64,000 nucleotides of DNA. It comes from Hyphomicrobium sp. (GTDB taxonomy: Bacteria > Pseudomonadota > Alphaproteobacteria > Rhizobiales > Hyphomicrobiaceae). The DNA is taken from the NCBI GenBank assembly GCA_019751875.1, contig JAIEMV010000013.1, positions 1 through 64,000 of the forward strand, given 5' to 3'. The position numbers and the translations under genes are program-made. A model generated the notes under the pieces. That model had not been told where the DNA came from. It ran no database searches and saw only the letters and a list, made by a program, of their open reading frames with translations. This document shows, in pieces, positions 18,157 to 28,261 of the stretch. Position 1 is the first letter of the stretch; each line of letters opens with the position of its first letter.

Positions 18157-19521
18157 ATGCAGACCAATTTCACTGCCGAGCAGCTTCGCGATCCGCGCAC
18201 GGCAGAGGCCGAACGTATCCTGCGCCGGTGTGTGCATTGCGGGCTTTGTACGGCTGTCTGTTCGACATACGTTGTGCTCGGTGACGAGCGGGATAGTCCT
18301 CGCGGCCGCATCTATCTGATGAAGGACATGTTCGAGGGCGGGCGCGATCCGAGTGCGGAAGTGCGCCTCCATATCGACCGGTGCCTATCGTGCCTGTCTT
18401 GTATGACGACGTGTCCGTCCGGCGTCGACTACATGCATCTCGTCGATCACGCGCGAACGTACATCGAGGAGCGGGCCCCGCGGCCGCCGAAGGCGCGGTT
18501 CATGCGTGGACTGCTGGCGCGCGTCGTGCCCTATCCGCGCCGGTTCCGCTGGGCGCTCCGTGCGGCGCCACTGGGACGGCCGTTTCGTGGGCTGATGCGG
18601 CGCGTGGGACTGTCAGAGCTTGCGACCATGATCGACATGGCGCCAGCGGTGCTGCCGCGGGCGGGGCGATTCTCGGGTCCAGGTACGGCTGCGACCAAGA
18701 GTGAGCGCCGGGCGCGGGTGATCATGCTGGCGGGCTGCGCGCAGCAGGTCCTCAGGCCGTCAATCAACGACGCCACGGTTCGATTGCTGGCGCGGCGCGG
18801 GATCGATGTGGTGGTTGCAGCAGGGGCGGGGTGCTGCGGCGCTCTGGTGCATCATCTGGGGCGCGAGAACGAAGCGAAGGCCCAGGCGCGACGCAACATC
18901 GATGCCTGGATGAAGGAAATCGGCAAGGGTCCGGTCGATGCGGTTCTGATCAATGCGTCGGGCTGCGGAACGGTGGTGAAGGACTACGGCCACCTGCTGT
19001 CTGATGATCCGGTTTATGCGGCGAAGGCGAAGCAGATCGCCGATCTCGCGCGTGACATCAGCGAGTTCGTGGCCGGCGTGGGGATTGGGGCGCCGGTACG
19101 CTGGTCCTCGATCAAGGTGGCATATCATTCGGCGTGTTCGCTGCAACATGGCCAGGGCATCACCGACGAGCCGAAGGCCTTGCTGACGCAAGCGGGGTTC
19201 AGCGTTGTCGATGTTCCCGAAGGGCATATCTGCTGCGGGTCGGCGGGAACGTACAATATCCTGCAGCCGGAGATCGCGACGCAGCTGCGTGATCGGAAGG
19301 TGCAGAATATCAAGACGATGCGGCCGGATGTCGTGGCGGCTGGGAACATCGGCTGTATCACGCAGCTCGGCGGCGGGATGAGTATCCCCATCGTTCATAC
19401 GGTCGAGTTGCTGGACTGGGCGTATGGCGGTCCGGTTCCGCGCGGCTTGGAAACGCTCGAGCCGTTTGTTACCGACGTGCCCAAGCCGCAGCGAGTCGCA
19501 GAAGACTACATCACGGCGTAA
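18157..19521 (+). CDS. glcF: Glycolate oxidase iron-sulphur subunit GlcF
   Basis: Electron-transfer subunit of glycolate oxidase, 454 residues. Two 4Fe-4S motifs are present: C25, C28, C31, C35 (CVHCGLCTAVC) and C76, C79, C82, C86 (CLSCLSCMTTC). Two C-terminal CCG-type cysteine domains follow, with GAGCCGALVHH and GHICCGSAGTYN. Order and length match GlcF. It is the last gene of glcDEF; the next gene is convergent, 14 bp away. No malate synthase or glyoxylate carboligase is nearby to show the fate of the glyoxylate. Confidence 0.95.
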   Translation: MQTNFTAEQLRDPRTAEAERILRRCVHCGLCTAVCSTYVVLGDERDSPRGRIYLMKDMFEGGRDPSAEVRLHIDRCLSCLSCMTTCPSGVDYMHLVDHARTYIEERAPRPPKARFMRGLLARVVPYPRRFRWALRAAPLGRPFRGLMRRVGLSELATMIDMAPAVLPRAGRFSGPGTAATKSERRARVIMLAGCAQQVLRPSINDATVRLLARRGIDVVVAAGAGCCGALVHHLGRENEAKAQARRNIDAWMKEIGKGPVDAVLINASGCGTVVKDYGHLLSDDPVYAAKAKQIADLARDISEFVAGVGIGAPVRWSSIKVAYHSACSLQHGQGITDEPKALLTQAGFSVVDVPEGHICCGSAGTYNILQPEIATQLRDRKVQNIKTMRPDVVAAGNIGCITQLGGGMSIPIVHTVELLDWAYGGPVPRGLETLEPFVTDVPKPQRVAEDYITA

Positions 19522-19535
19522 CCCGCAGGCGGTGA

Positions 19536-20402
19536 TCAGCGAAAGGCTTTGTCGAGATTGTGGGTCGTGTCGAGGCCTTTGATGCTGTCAAGACCGCGCG
19601 CTCCGGAAAGGTTAGCCCCGTCAAGATCGGCACCCGTGAAATCGGCGCCCGTCAAATCCGCACCGTGGAAGTCCACCTTCGAAAGATCGGCATGTGCGAG
19701 CTTGGCATCGCGCAGATCGGCGCCGGTCATGCGTGAGAAGGTGAGCACGGCGTCGGTGAAGTTTGCGCGCACGAGCGTGGCGCCGGAGAAGTCGCAGGAT
19801 TTGATCACGTTCTTGCGCAGCGTCGTGAGCGTGCCTTCACCGGGCCGATCTTCCAGTGGATGGAAATCGGCGTCGGTCAGATCCGCGCCGCGGAAGTCGG
19901 CACCGGACAAATCGGCTTGAACCTTGATGCCGCGGAGGTTGGCGCCGGAGAAGCGCGGCGCATCGGCGAGCAGGCTGTTGAGATCGGAATAGATGGTGGG
20001 GCGCAGGATGGTTGCGCCGGCGAGGTTGGCTCCAGACAGATCAGCGCGAATGAGAACGGCGCGATCGAGGCGCGCGCGAGAAAGATCGACACCCTTCAGG
20101 CTCGCGCCGGTGAAGTCGGCGCCGTAGAGGTCGGTCCGCGCGAGGCTGGCGCCTTTGAAGTCGAGGGTGGAGAAATCAAGGTAGGTGAGATCGCGGCCGG
20201 AGAGATCCATCCGCTCGCCAGCCTTTACCTTGTAAAGCCGCTCGGTTACTTCGCGCGCGGTGATGTCAGCTTCGGGTGTGACGAGTGTGAAGACGAATGG
20301 CTCGACGAAAGCATTGCCGAGATTATCGGCCAATACGGGTGCCCGCCCGGCTGGAAGCGCCAGGATCGATGCGAGAGCAAACGTGCCTACGGCCTTGAAC
20401 AT
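19536..20402 (-). CDS. Exported pentapeptide-repeat protein
   Basis: A 288-residue protein with an N-terminal signal peptide (MFKAVGTFALASILALPAG, probable cleavage after VLA) and a long A(D/N)LXX repeat solenoid: about 20 readable pentapeptides such as ADLSG, ADFTG and ANLSG from residue 60 to the end, interrupted near 150-190. Such repeats form a right-handed quadrilateral beta-helix. The partner is unknown. The start at 20402 is chosen because AAGGAG lies 10 nt upstream and yields a proper signal peptide; the longer frame to 20438 does not. Confidence 0.85.
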   Translation of the reverse strand: MFKAVGTFALASILALPAGRAPVLADNLGNAFVEPFVFTLVTPEADITAREVTERLYKVKAGERMDLSGRDLTYLDFSTLDFKGASLARTDLYGADFTGASLKGVDLSRARLDRAVLIRADLSGANLAGATILRPTIYSDLNSLLADAPRFSGANLRGIKVQADLSGADFRGADLTDADFHPLEDRPGEGTLTTLRKNVIKSCDFSGATLVRANFTDAVLTFSRMTGADLRDAKLAHADLSKVDFHGADLTGADFTGADLDGANLSGARGLDSIKGLDTTHNLDKAFR

Positions 20403-20500
20403 TCGATCGGCTCCTTCGACGGCTGTCGAAAGGGACAACTTCCCGAGGATGCCAGATTCTAATTCCCGAGCAAGTGGCGGGGACGACCTGCCTCATGGCC

Positions 20501-23500
20501 TTAGGTCGAACACGTCTCATTGTGATGGGATAACGTTGCGTGTGGTCCGACGGCAGGGCCGAAGCCGCCGCCCGTCGGCGTCTCGATGATCAGAACGTCG
20601 CCGATGTTTACGTTGGCTTCGCCACAGCCTCCCAGATCTTCCGATGAACCGCTGGCGCGGCGCACGATGTTGCGACCCCGCTCACCAGGTTGGCCGCCGT
20701 TCAGGCCAGGTGGCGCAATAGAACGATACCCAGAGAGCAGAGAGACGTGCATCGGTTCGCGAAAGCGCAAGGTGCGACGGGTCCCGTCGCCGCTGTTGAA
20801 TTGCCCGCGGCCGCCGGAGCCGCGGCGGATTGCGAACTCCTCGACGATGACAGGATAACGAAGCTCAAGGATTTCGGCGTCGGTCATACGCGTGTTCGTC
20901 ATGTGGGCGTGAACGCCGGCAGCGCCGTGGAAACCGGGGCCGGCGGGCGAACCGGAGGCGATGGTCTCGTAGTATTGGACGCGGGCATTGCCAAAGGTGA
21001 GGTTGTTCATCGTGCCTTGCGATGGCGCAAGCTGTCCAAGTGCTGCGAAAAGCGCGTTGGTGACGATCTGGCTCGTCTCCGTGTTGCCGGCGACAACGGG
21101 GGCCGGAAAGCGTGGGCGCAGCATCGAGCCTTCGGGAATTCGAATTTCGATGGGGCGGAGGCACCCGGCATTGAGGGGAATGGGGACGTCGGCGAGAACC
21201 CGGAAGACATAGAGCACGGCAGCTCGGGTCACGGGTGCAGGAGCGTTGAAACTCGTCGGCTGCTCGGGCGACGTGCCGGTGAAATCGACGATGGCGGAGC
21301 GTGTGGTGGTGTCGATCTTGATCGAAACCTCGATGACTGTGCCCTGGTCTGTTTCGATGCGGAAGTTGCCGCCCTTCAGCTCGCCAAGAAGGTTGCGGAT
21401 TGCGGCTTCACCGTTATCCAGGACGTGGGCCATATAGCGCGTGACTTCTGCGAGCCCGAACTCGACGGTGAGCGCTGACAGTTCAGCTGCGCCGCGGATG
21501 TTGGCGGCGAGTTGAGCCTTGAGATCGGCGATGTTTTCATCAGGGCTGCGAGCAGGATGTCGTGCACCGGTCAGCAGGGCGCGCGTTTCTCCTTCGAGGA
21601 ACTGCCCGGCTGCGACGAGACGCGTTGGCTCGATGTACACGCCTTCCTCTTCGACAGTTTTCGCGCGCGGGCTCATGGATCCGGGTGCGAGGCCGCCGAT
21701 GTCCGCGTGGTGGCCGCGACTGGCGACAAAAAAGGCGGGCGTGGTGTCGGTGTCGATGAAGACGGGTGTGACGACGGTGATGTCGGGAAGGTGAGTTCCG
21801 CCCTTATAGGGGGCGTTGAGCATGAAGCTGTCGCCGGGGCGCATGTGGGTGGCGAAAGCTTCGCGGATGGCGGCGACGGCGCTGTCCATGCTGCCGAGGT
21901 GCACCGGGACGTGGGGCGCGTTGGCGACGAGTTCGCCTTGAGCGGTGAAGAGTGCGCACGAGAAATCAAGCCGTTCCTTGATGTTGACGGAACGGGCTGT
22001 GGCGCGCAGCGCTTCGCCCATGTTCTCAGCAATGGCCTTGAAGCGGTTGGCGAAGACTTCAAGCAGGACGGGGTCGGGTGTGTTGCTGGCGCTGGCGACT
22101 GATGATCCACGCGAACGAGGTTCCGATCGCGTCAGCACAAGATCGGCGCGCGATGTCAGCGTTGCCGACCATCCGGTTCCGACCACGACGCTCTGGTGAG
22201 GTTCGAGGATGATGGCGGGTCCGGGAACCGATTGTTCCGGCTTAAGGGTGGCGCGGTCGCGAACGGTGGCGTCGTGCCAGCGGCCGCCGGAGAAGAAACG
22301 GCGCGTGGCGGTTGTGGGCCGCTTGAGAGGTGCGTTCGCTATCGTTGCTTCGGGGAGTTCGGTGGTGCTTGTCGCTTCGACTTCCATGTGCGCGATGCGG
22401 ATTGGCTTGCCGGGCGATGTGAAGCCGAAGCGGCGCTTGTGTGCGCGTTCGAAGTCCGCGCGCATGATGGCGATTTCGGAAAGATCGACGGGGATCGCCG
22501 TGTCGGTTCCTGCGTAGGCGAGGTGAAGGCGTGTAATGAGCGCGATATCGTCATTGTCGACGCCCTGGTCGAGGAGCGCGTCTGTTGCGGCATTGCCGAG
22601 TTCCCAGGCGGTCTCCTCGATGTCGCGAAGGGAATGCTCATCGAAGGGGAGTTCGATCGATTGCTCGCGGCTGGCGCGCGCGGGGGCGAGCGCCATGCCC
22701 CAGGCGGAGAGTACGCCCGAGAGCGGGTGGATGAGAACAGTGTCCATGCCGAGCGCGTCGGCGATGAGGCAGGCGTGCTGGCCGCCTGCCGAGCCGAAGC
22801 ATTGCAGGGCGTAGGTGGTGACGTCGTAGCCGCGTTCGATGGAGATGCGCCGTATCGCGGCGGCCATGTTCTCGACGCCGACGCGGATTGCACCGTCGGC
22901 GACCTCATGGGGCGTGAAGCTGCCGCCCATGTCGCGCGCAAGATTTTCGAATGCGGACTGCACGGCCTCGCGATCGGGCGGCAGATTTCCGGACGGTCCG
23001 AATATGTGCGGGAAGCTTACGGGATCGAGCTTGCCAAGCAACATGTTGGCGTCAGTAAGGGTCAGTGGGCCGCCTTTGCGATAGCAGAGTGGGCCTGGAT
23101 CAGAGCCGGCGCTTTCGGGCCCGACACGCAGGCGGCCATCGTCGAAGCGGATGATGGAGCCGCCCCCGGCCGCCACGGTGTGAATGTCGAGCATTGGCAC
23201 GCGCAGGCGCACGCCCGCGACTTCCGTTTCGAAGGTGCGGTCATAGGTGCCGGCGAAGTGGGAGACATCGGTCGAAGTGCCGCCCATGTCGAAACCGATG
23301 ACCCGCTCGAAGCCTGCGGCGCGGGCCGTTTCGGCCATGGCGACAATGCCGCCGGCAGGGCCTGAGAGGATGGCGTCGCGGGCGCGGAAACTTTCCGCCG
23401 CGGTGAGGCCCCCGGAGGACGCCATGAACATGAGCGGCGTGCGCGCGCCGTCGTCGCGTTCGATGCTGTCGCTGACCGAAGCGACGTAGCGGTCGAGGAC

Positions 23501-24169
23501 CGGTGAGAGATATGCGTCGGCGACGGTGGTGTCGCCGCGGCCGACGAGCTTTACGAGTGGGGAGACTTCGTGGCTGACGGAGACGTGCGCGAAGCCGATG
23601 CCCCGGGCGATTTCGGCGGCGCGCTGTTCGTGCGCGGGAAAGGCCCAGGCATGGACGAAAACGATCGCGACAGCGGCGATGCCATCTCCTTTGACGCGAA
23701 GCAGGTCCGCCGTGAGCGAGGCCTCGTCCAATTCCCGATCGATCGTTCCATCTGCAAGCGTCCGTTCGTCGGCTTCGATGACGCATGCATAGAGCATGTC
23801 AGGTTTGACGACGGCTTTCGCAAAGATGTCCGGACGGGCCTGGGTCCCGATTTCCAGCGCATCGGCAAAACCGCGGGTGATGACGAGCGCCGTTGGTACG
23901 CCCTTGCGCTCTAGGAGGGCATTCGTGGCGACGGTCGTGCCCATCTTGATGGCGCCGATCCGCGACGCAGGGATCGCTGCCCCGGCGGCGAGGTGGAGGA
24001 ATTGCCGGATGGCGTGGAGGGCCGCGTCGTCATAGGCGGAGGGATTGACGGACAGGACCTTGCTGACGTGGAGCGCGCCGTCGGGATCGCGCGCGACGAC
24101 ATCTGTGAAGGTGCCGCCGCGGTCGATGAAGAATTGCCATTTCTGATCGTCCGCAGGATCGGTGTTCAT
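20501..24169 (-). CDS. 5-oxoprolinase, fused HyuA-HyuB type
   Basis: ATP-dependent hydrolysis of 5-oxoproline to glutamate. At 1222 residues it has the full-length fused architecture: a HyuA-like ATPase half with [14 protein letters not shown] at the N-terminus and [13 protein letters not shown] near residue 290, and a HyuB half starting near 685 ([24 protein letters not shown]) with GMSP-type and [13 protein letters not shown] glycine-rich blocks near the end. Hydantoinase activity cannot be excluded from sequence, but the single-chain fusion favours 5-oxoprolinase. It stands alone, convergent with nothing and divergent from djlA. Confidence 0.9.
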   Translation of the reverse strand: MNTDPADDQKWQFFIDRGGTFTDVVARDPDGALHVSKVLSVNPSAYDDAALHAIRQFLHLAAGAAIPASRIGAIKMGTTVATNALLERKGVPTALVITRGFADALEIGTQARPDIFAKAVVKPDMLYACVIEADERTLADGTIDRELDEASLTADLLRVKGDGIAAVAIVFVHAWAFPAHEQRAAEIARGIGFAHVSVSHEVSPLVKLVGRGDTTVADAYLSPVLDRYVASVSDSIERDDGARTPLMFMASSGGLTAAESFRARDAILSGPAGGIVAMAETARAAGFERVIGFDMGGTSTDVSHFAGTYDRTFETEVAGVRLRVPMLDIHTVAAGGGSIIRFDDGRLRVGPESAGSDPGPLCYRKGGPLTLTDANMLLGKLDPVSFPHIFGPSGNLPPDREAVQSAFENLARDMGGSFTPHEVADGAIRVGVENMAAAIRRISIERGYDVTTYALQCFGSAGGQHACLIADALGMDTVLIHPLSGVLSAWGMALAPARASREQSIELPFDEHSLRDIEETAWELGNAATDALLDQGVDNDDIALITRLHLAYAGTDTAIPVDLSEIAIMRADFERAHKRRFGFTSPGKPIRIAHMEVEATSTTELPEATIANAPLKRPTTATRRFFSGGRWHDATVRDRATLKPEQSVPGPAIILEPHQSVVVGTGWSATLTSRADLVLTRSEPRSRGSSVASASNTPDPVLLEVFANRFKAIAENMGEALRATARSVNIKERLDFSCALFTAQGELVANAPHVPVHLGSMDSAVAAIREAFATHMRPGDSFMLNAPYKGGTHLPDITVVTPVFIDTDTTPAFFVASRGHHADIGGLAPGSMSPRAKTVEEEGVYIEPTRLVAAGQFLEGETRALLTGARHPARSPDENIADLKAQLAANIRGAAELSALTVEFGLAEVTRYMAHVLDNGEAAIRNLLGELKGGNFRIETDQGTVIEVSIKIDTTTRSAIVDFTGTSPEQPTSFNAPAPVTRAAVLYVFRVLADVPIPLNAGCLRPIEIRIPEGSMLRPRFPAPVVAGNTETSQIVTNALFAALGQLAPSQGTMNNLTFGNARVQYYETIASGSPAGPGFHGAAGVHAHMTNTRMTDAEILELRYPVIVEEFAIRRGSGGRGQFNSGDGTRRTLRFREPMHVSLLSGYRSIAPPGLNGGQPGERGRNIVRRASGSSEDLGGCGEANVNIGDVLIIETPTGGGFGPAVGPHATLSHHNETCST

Positions 24170-24368
24170 CGCGGTGTCCGGGCCGGCGTTCTCGATAGTG
24201 GGGCTCTAAACAAGAGGGTGAGGCGGCGCAAGTCGATCCCTTTCTCACGCGGCCTGCCGGACCCATGAGCAGCATCAATGACTGCGGGCGGGGAGCTTCA
24301 TCGGGTGCGGCGTCGGTGCGGGAGAAGCTGCCCTTCTGTTGCCGCGGAAAAGCGGCTAGTGCTGGCAA

Positions 24369-25091
24369 ATGGCCGACGAAACTCTTCTCGATTCGTTGAT
24401 GCGTCCTGGGCAAAGCGGGGCGGCACGCACCTTTGCCCGCCTCGGCCGCCGGCTCAAGGCCTACGGTATTTTGCGGCGGAGGCGCTGGTCGCAAACGACG
24501 GGGTTTACGTCAGCATTCGTGGTGTTGGCGGCAAAGATGGCCGCGGCCGACGGCGTGGCTGTCTCGTCGGAGGCGACGGTGTTCGAGCAATTTCTCGACG
24601 TGCAGGCCGATGAGTTGCCGCGGCTGCGGCGTGTCTACGAGCAGGCTGCGGCCGATGTGACGGGATACGAAATCTATGCCGATCGGGTCGGCGAGATGCT
24701 GAAGCGCGATCCGGAGACCAAGCGGCGGGTGTTCGAATCCCTGATGTATATCGCCTGCGCGGACGGGATCCTGCATCCGGCGGAAGATCATTTTCTGAAA
24801 ACGGTCTCGGCGCGGTTCGGATACTGCGATACGGAGTTCCGGACCATCCGCGATCAGTTCGTGCGTGATCCCGACAGCCCCTATGCCATTCTCGACGTGA
24901 TGCCGGACGCCAGCGAAAAGGAAATCAAGGCCCAATATCGGAAGCTGGTGCAGGAAACTCATCCCGATCGGCTTATAGCAGAGGGGGCACCGCCCGGCGT
25001 CGTGAAGGCTGCGACGGCAAAACTTGCGCACATCAACGCGGCCTATGAAGAAATCGCGGCAGAGCGCGGCTTTGGAAGCCCCCGCACATGA
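24369..25091 (+). CDS. djlA: DjlA-like TerB plus J-domain co-chaperone
   Basis: A 240-residue protein with a TerB-like helical domain (about residues 45-160, VVLAAKMAAADGVAVSSEA and LMYIACADGILHPAEDHFL) and a C-terminal J domain (about 170-235) containing the HPD tripeptide in QETHPDRL. J domains stimulate DnaK ATPase. Unlike E. coli DjlA I see no strong N-terminal transmembrane helix, so it may be peripheral or soluble. Its stop overlaps the start of the amidase gene (ATGA), so the two are coupled. Confidence 0.9.
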   Translation: MADETLLDSLMRPGQSGAARTFARLGRRLKAYGILRRRRWSQTTGFTSAFVVLAAKMAAADGVAVSSEATVFEQFLDVQADELPRLRRVYEQAAADVTGYEIYADRVGEMLKRDPETKRRVFESLMYIACADGILHPAEDHFLKTVSARFGYCDTEFRTIRDQFVRDPDSPYAILDVMPDASEKEIKAQYRKLVQETHPDRLIAEGAPPGVVKAATAKLAHINAAYEEIAAERGFGSPRT

Positions 25092-25873
25092 GCGGGCCGG
25101 CTCTGATCTCGGCTCCGGACAGTCCGTTCGTGGCGGATCTTTTTCCGTCGCCCAACATCGAACCGCGGTTTCGCGGACTGACGCCGACAATCCTCGTGAT
25201 GCATTACACAGGATTGGAATCGGTAGAGCGCTCACTCGATGTGCTGTCGCGGCCAGATTGCAAGGTGTCATGCCACTACGTGGTCGATGTGGATGGCCGT
25301 GTGATCCAGATGGTGGCGGAGGAGATGCGGGCGTGGCATGCGGGCCTCTCGTCGTGGCACGGCGAAACGGATATCAATTCGGCATCAATAGGCATTGAGA
25401 TTCAGAACGGCGGACACGCGCTCGGCTATCCTGACTTTCCCGAGGCGCAGATGCATGCGGTGATCGCTCTGTCGCAGGATATCTGCGGGCGGCACAGGAT
25501 CGCACCGGAACGGGTGCTGGCGCATTCTGACATTGCACCCGCGCGCAAGATTGATCCGGGTGAGAAATTCGACTGGGCGCGGTTGGCCGCGGAGGGGGTG
25601 GGGTTCTGGTTGCCGCCAGAACCGCCGGACGCTGATGAGGCGGGGCTCGGGCCTGGCGCGGATACAGGTGAAGTCGCGGAGGCGCGTCTTCTGCTGGCGC
25701 GGTATGGGTACGGGGTGGCGAATGAGGGTCCGCTGGATGATGAACTGGGATTTGTGCTCAGGGCATTTCAGTTGCACTTTCGGCCGGCGCGGGTCGATCG
25801 ACGGCTCGATAGGTCAACGCTGGTGACGCTGCGGCGGCTTGTGGAGGCTCTTCCCAACGCCGAGATTGCCTGA
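25088..25873 (+). CDS. N-acetylmuramoyl-L-alanine amidase with peptidoglycan-binding tail
   Basis: An Amidase_2-fold zinc amidase cleaving the muramoyl-alanine bond of peptidoglycan. In 261 residues the catalytic domain (about 20-180) shows the zinc-binding MHYTG histidine and the LAHSDIAPARKIDPGEKF block with histidine and aspartate, matching AmiD/AmpD-like enzymes. A C-terminal peptidoglycan-binding helical region follows (about 195-255). No signal peptide or lipobox is visible, so it may act on cytoplasmic anhydro-muropeptides like AmpD, or be exported by an unseen route. It is coupled to djlA by a 4-bp overlap. Confidence 0.88.
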   Translation: MSGPALISAPDSPFVADLFPSPNIEPRFRGLTPTILVMHYTGLESVERSLDVLSRPDCKVSCHYVVDVDGRVIQMVAEEMRAWHAGLSSWHGETDINSASIGIEIQNGGHALGYPDFPEAQMHAVIALSQDICGRHRIAPERVLAHSDIAPARKIDPGEKFDWARLAAEGVGFWLPPEPPDADEAGLGPGADTGEVAEARLLLARYGYGVANEGPLDDELGFVLRAFQLHFRPARVDRRLDRSTLVTLRRLVEALPNAEIA

Positions 25874-25987
25874 AGGTACTAAAGCCTGCCGCAAGGCCTT
25901 GGCATAAGGACGGGACGTGGGTGACACTGACGGCGTTCACGTGGTGGCGCTTGCCAATACTCATGACCGACAACCGGAGCTGCCCAG

Positions 25988-26203
25988 ATGGGGGAACTCG
26001 AACTCTTCGAGCCGGGTACTCAGATTTTTACCGGCACGGTGCGCTCGTGGAGCGGATCGTTCGGGGAACTCGTGACCGACAGCGGTTTGGCGGTCATTTT
26101 TGTTCTGCATGGCCAGCCGCAGCCGCAGATCGGTGAGCGGATCACCATCAGTGCGCGCAAGTTCCGGCCCGTGTATCAGGCGGGCACGGTCACCAAGGCT
26201 TGA
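25988..26203 (+). CDS. Small conserved-looking protein, possible OB-like fold
   Basis: A 71-residue acidic-to-neutral protein with GGAG about 8 nt before ATG 25988. The segment FTGTVRSWSGSFGELVTDSG followed by IGERITISARKFR resembles, very loosely, a cold-shock/OB beta-barrel arrangement, but the aromatic RNA-binding motifs are missing. I do not recognise the family. It sits between the amidase gene and rnpB on the same strand. Confidence 0.6.
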   Translation: MGELELFEPGTQIFTGTVRSWSGSFGELVTDSGLAVIFVLHGQPQPQIGERITISARKFRPVYQAGTVTKA

Positions 26204-26222
26204 GGATCAGGCGGGACTTTGC

Positions 26223-26251
26223 TTGACGCAGGGCTCGGCGGGGGCCACTTA
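26223..26251 (+). promoter_or_regulatory. Likely sigma-70 promoter of rnpB
   Basis: TTGACG (26223-26228) and CACTTA (26246-26251) are separated by 17 bp, placing the start of transcription at about 26258, where the RNase P RNA helix P1 begins. Confidence 0.6.
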
Positions 26252-26257
26252 ACAGGT

Positions 26258-26665
<408 letters not shown>

Positions 26666-26674
26666 TTTTTGTTC

Positions 26675-26820
26675 GCGCTGTGCGACTCCGCTATCGCGGA
26701 GCCGGCCGCACGGCGCAGGGGTGGGGGGAGCCGGCCGACGCGCGCGGTGTTGATGGTGCCGGGCGGAATCGGGGCGGCAAATCCCCTGCAAGGGGAGCCG
26801 GGCGCCGTGTGCGGGTGAGC
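26675..26820. repeat. Palindromic element after rnpB plus decayed copies
   Basis: A full copy spans 26675-26716 with arms GCGCTGTGCG / CGCACGGCGC (one mismatch). A half copy follows at about 26725-26747 (GGGAGCCGGCCGACGCGCGC), and a decayed copy lies near 26780-26815 (ATCCCCTGCAAGGGGAGCCG). The stretch to 26979 holds no gene; only these remnants are seen before the next ribosome binding site. Confidence 0.8.
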
Positions 26821-26979
26821 ACGCGTTTGCCAATCGAAAGTCTTTTGCTCCGAAGCGTGAACTCAGGTGTTCACCTCCGACGACTATTCTCTTAGACTTG
26901 CTCCCAATTAAATGCCGCCGGTCAGCCAAGGTCGGTTGCGGGAGGGGCACGCCGAGATGCCCGGGAGGAGAGTAGTCGT

Positions 26980-27936
26980 ATGTTCGAAGGCATAAGTAAG
27001 ACAGCGTTTGCCGTGGTGACACTGGCGGCTCTAGGCATCGCCGGCTGGATGATGGCGAGCCGCAACGATGCCGTGCGGCAGCTGGAGTCGGTGCAGATGG
27101 CGCGCGATGGCGCAATCCAGCAGGTGAAGGAACTTTCGGCGAAGGTCAGCGAACTCGAAGGCAAGGTAGCCGGCAGCGAGACCGCGAAGAATGTTGCTGA
27201 GGAAGCCTTCAAGAAAATCGAAGAGGTTATTTCGGCGGAACGCGCCAAGCTGACGGGTGAGGCGACACCTTCCGCTGCACCTGAGGCACCGCCCGCTGAA
27301 GCACCTGCTGCCACTGAACCTGCAGCCCCTGCCGCGGAGACGCCACCGGCCACGTCTGAAGCTCCCGCGACAACCGCACCAGAAACACCTCCGGCCGCAA
27401 CGACGGAAGCCAAGCCCGACGAGAAGCCGGCAGAGGCCAAGCCAGGCGAGGCGAAGCCAGAGGAGGCCAAGTCAGACGAGGCGAAGCCTGAAGAGGCTAA
27501 GCCAGAAGAGGTCAAGCCAGAGGGCGCCAAGACAGAAGACAAGCCAGCCGAGGCCGCTCCTGCAACAGAGCCTGCGGCCGAAACACCGGTTGCTCCTACG
27601 GGTGAAACGGCCGCTCCTCCGGCGGCTCCCGAGCAACCGGTCGAAGGTGCTGCGCCATCAGCACCCGAACCGCCGAAAGACGGCGCGAGCACACCAGCCG
27701 AGTCATCTTCGCCGTCGGCCGCTCCAACTGCGCCGACCGACGCCATTGCTCCGCCGACCGCGCCAACCGACGCAATCGCCCCGCCGAGCGAGCCTGCAAC
27801 GCCTGAAAGCACACCGGCACCGCCCGCCCCGCCGGCTCCGACTGACAGCAGCACAACCACACAGCCAGCAACGGACAGCAGCTCGACACCTGCACCAATG
27901 CCGCCGGCTCTGGAGCCCTCCGCGCCGACTCCCTGA
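26980..27936 (+). CDS. Membrane-anchored coiled-coil protein with Pro/Ala/Lys/Glu-rich tail
   Basis: A 318-residue protein with a strong GGAGGAGAG ribosome site. An N-terminal transmembrane helix (about residues 7-26) is followed by a short coiled coil (30-90, heptad-like VKELSAKVSELEGKVAGSE). The tail of over 200 residues is nearly all Pro, Ala, Glu, Lys and Thr, including EEAKPEEAKP-like repeats (about 140-190) and a duplicated APTAPTDAIAPP near 250. The tail could span the periplasm like a TonB-type linker. I do not recognise a family and no domain follows the tail. It lies between rnpB and mraZ and has its own terminator. Confidence 0.8.
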   Translation: MFEGISKTAFAVVTLAALGIAGWMMASRNDAVRQLESVQMARDGAIQQVKELSAKVSELEGKVAGSETAKNVAEEAFKKIEEVISAERAKLTGEATPSAAPEAPPAEAPAATEPAAPAAETPPATSEAPATTAPETPPAATTEAKPDEKPAEAKPGEAKPEEAKSDEAKPEEAKPEEVKPEGAKTEDKPAEAAPATEPAAETPVAPTGETAAPPAAPEQPVEGAAPSAPEPPKDGASTPAESSSPSAAPTAPTDAIAPPTAPTDAIAPPSEPATPESTPAPPAPPAPTDSSTTTQPATDSSSTPAPMPPALEPSAPTP

Positions 27937-27966
27937 GCGGCCCTGTCCTAGTTTTGTGAGCCGACG

Positions 27967-27995
27967 AAAAGGCCCGGTTCTGCCGGGCCTTTTTT
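27967..27995 (+). terminator. Rho-independent terminator before the dcw genes
   Basis: AAGGCCCGG-TTCTG-CCGGGCCTT followed by a T-run, 30 bp after the Pro/Ala-rich gene. Confidence 0.9.
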
Positions 27996-28047
27996 CATGC
28001 CTCAACGCTGCAAATTGGGAGTTATCCCCATGCTCAAAGGTTAATGA

Positions 28048-28092
28048 TCCATTGACGCCCATGAAATTCCATGGCATCCCATTACTGCCCGA
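28048..28092 (-). promoter_or_regulatory. Five 10-bp-spaced MraZ-like boxes
   Basis: TCCAT, CCCAT, TCCAT, CCCAT and CCCGA occur at 28048, 28058, 28068, 28078 and 28088, exactly 10 bp apart. On the minus strand this reads as TGGG-type repeats with 5-bp spacers, the known arrangement of MraZ operator repeats. A near-CtrA motif TTAA-N7-TTGA overlaps the distal end (28041-28055). The boxes lie 170-215 bp before the mraZ start, implying a long leader. Confidence 0.65.
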
Positions 28093-28261
28093 CCGCACCG
28101 GGTAGGGATCCGTGGCTTGGCGCCGATCTGGAGAGAGGGCCCAGATCAGGTCGACTGCCACGGCCCCGCCGGTGCGCCGGGCGTGAGTTTCGAGACGGTT
28201 CGAGGGAGCCGGCACATCGAAGAATCGAGTGGGCGTCGTTGACGAGGTTCGAAACCGGGGG

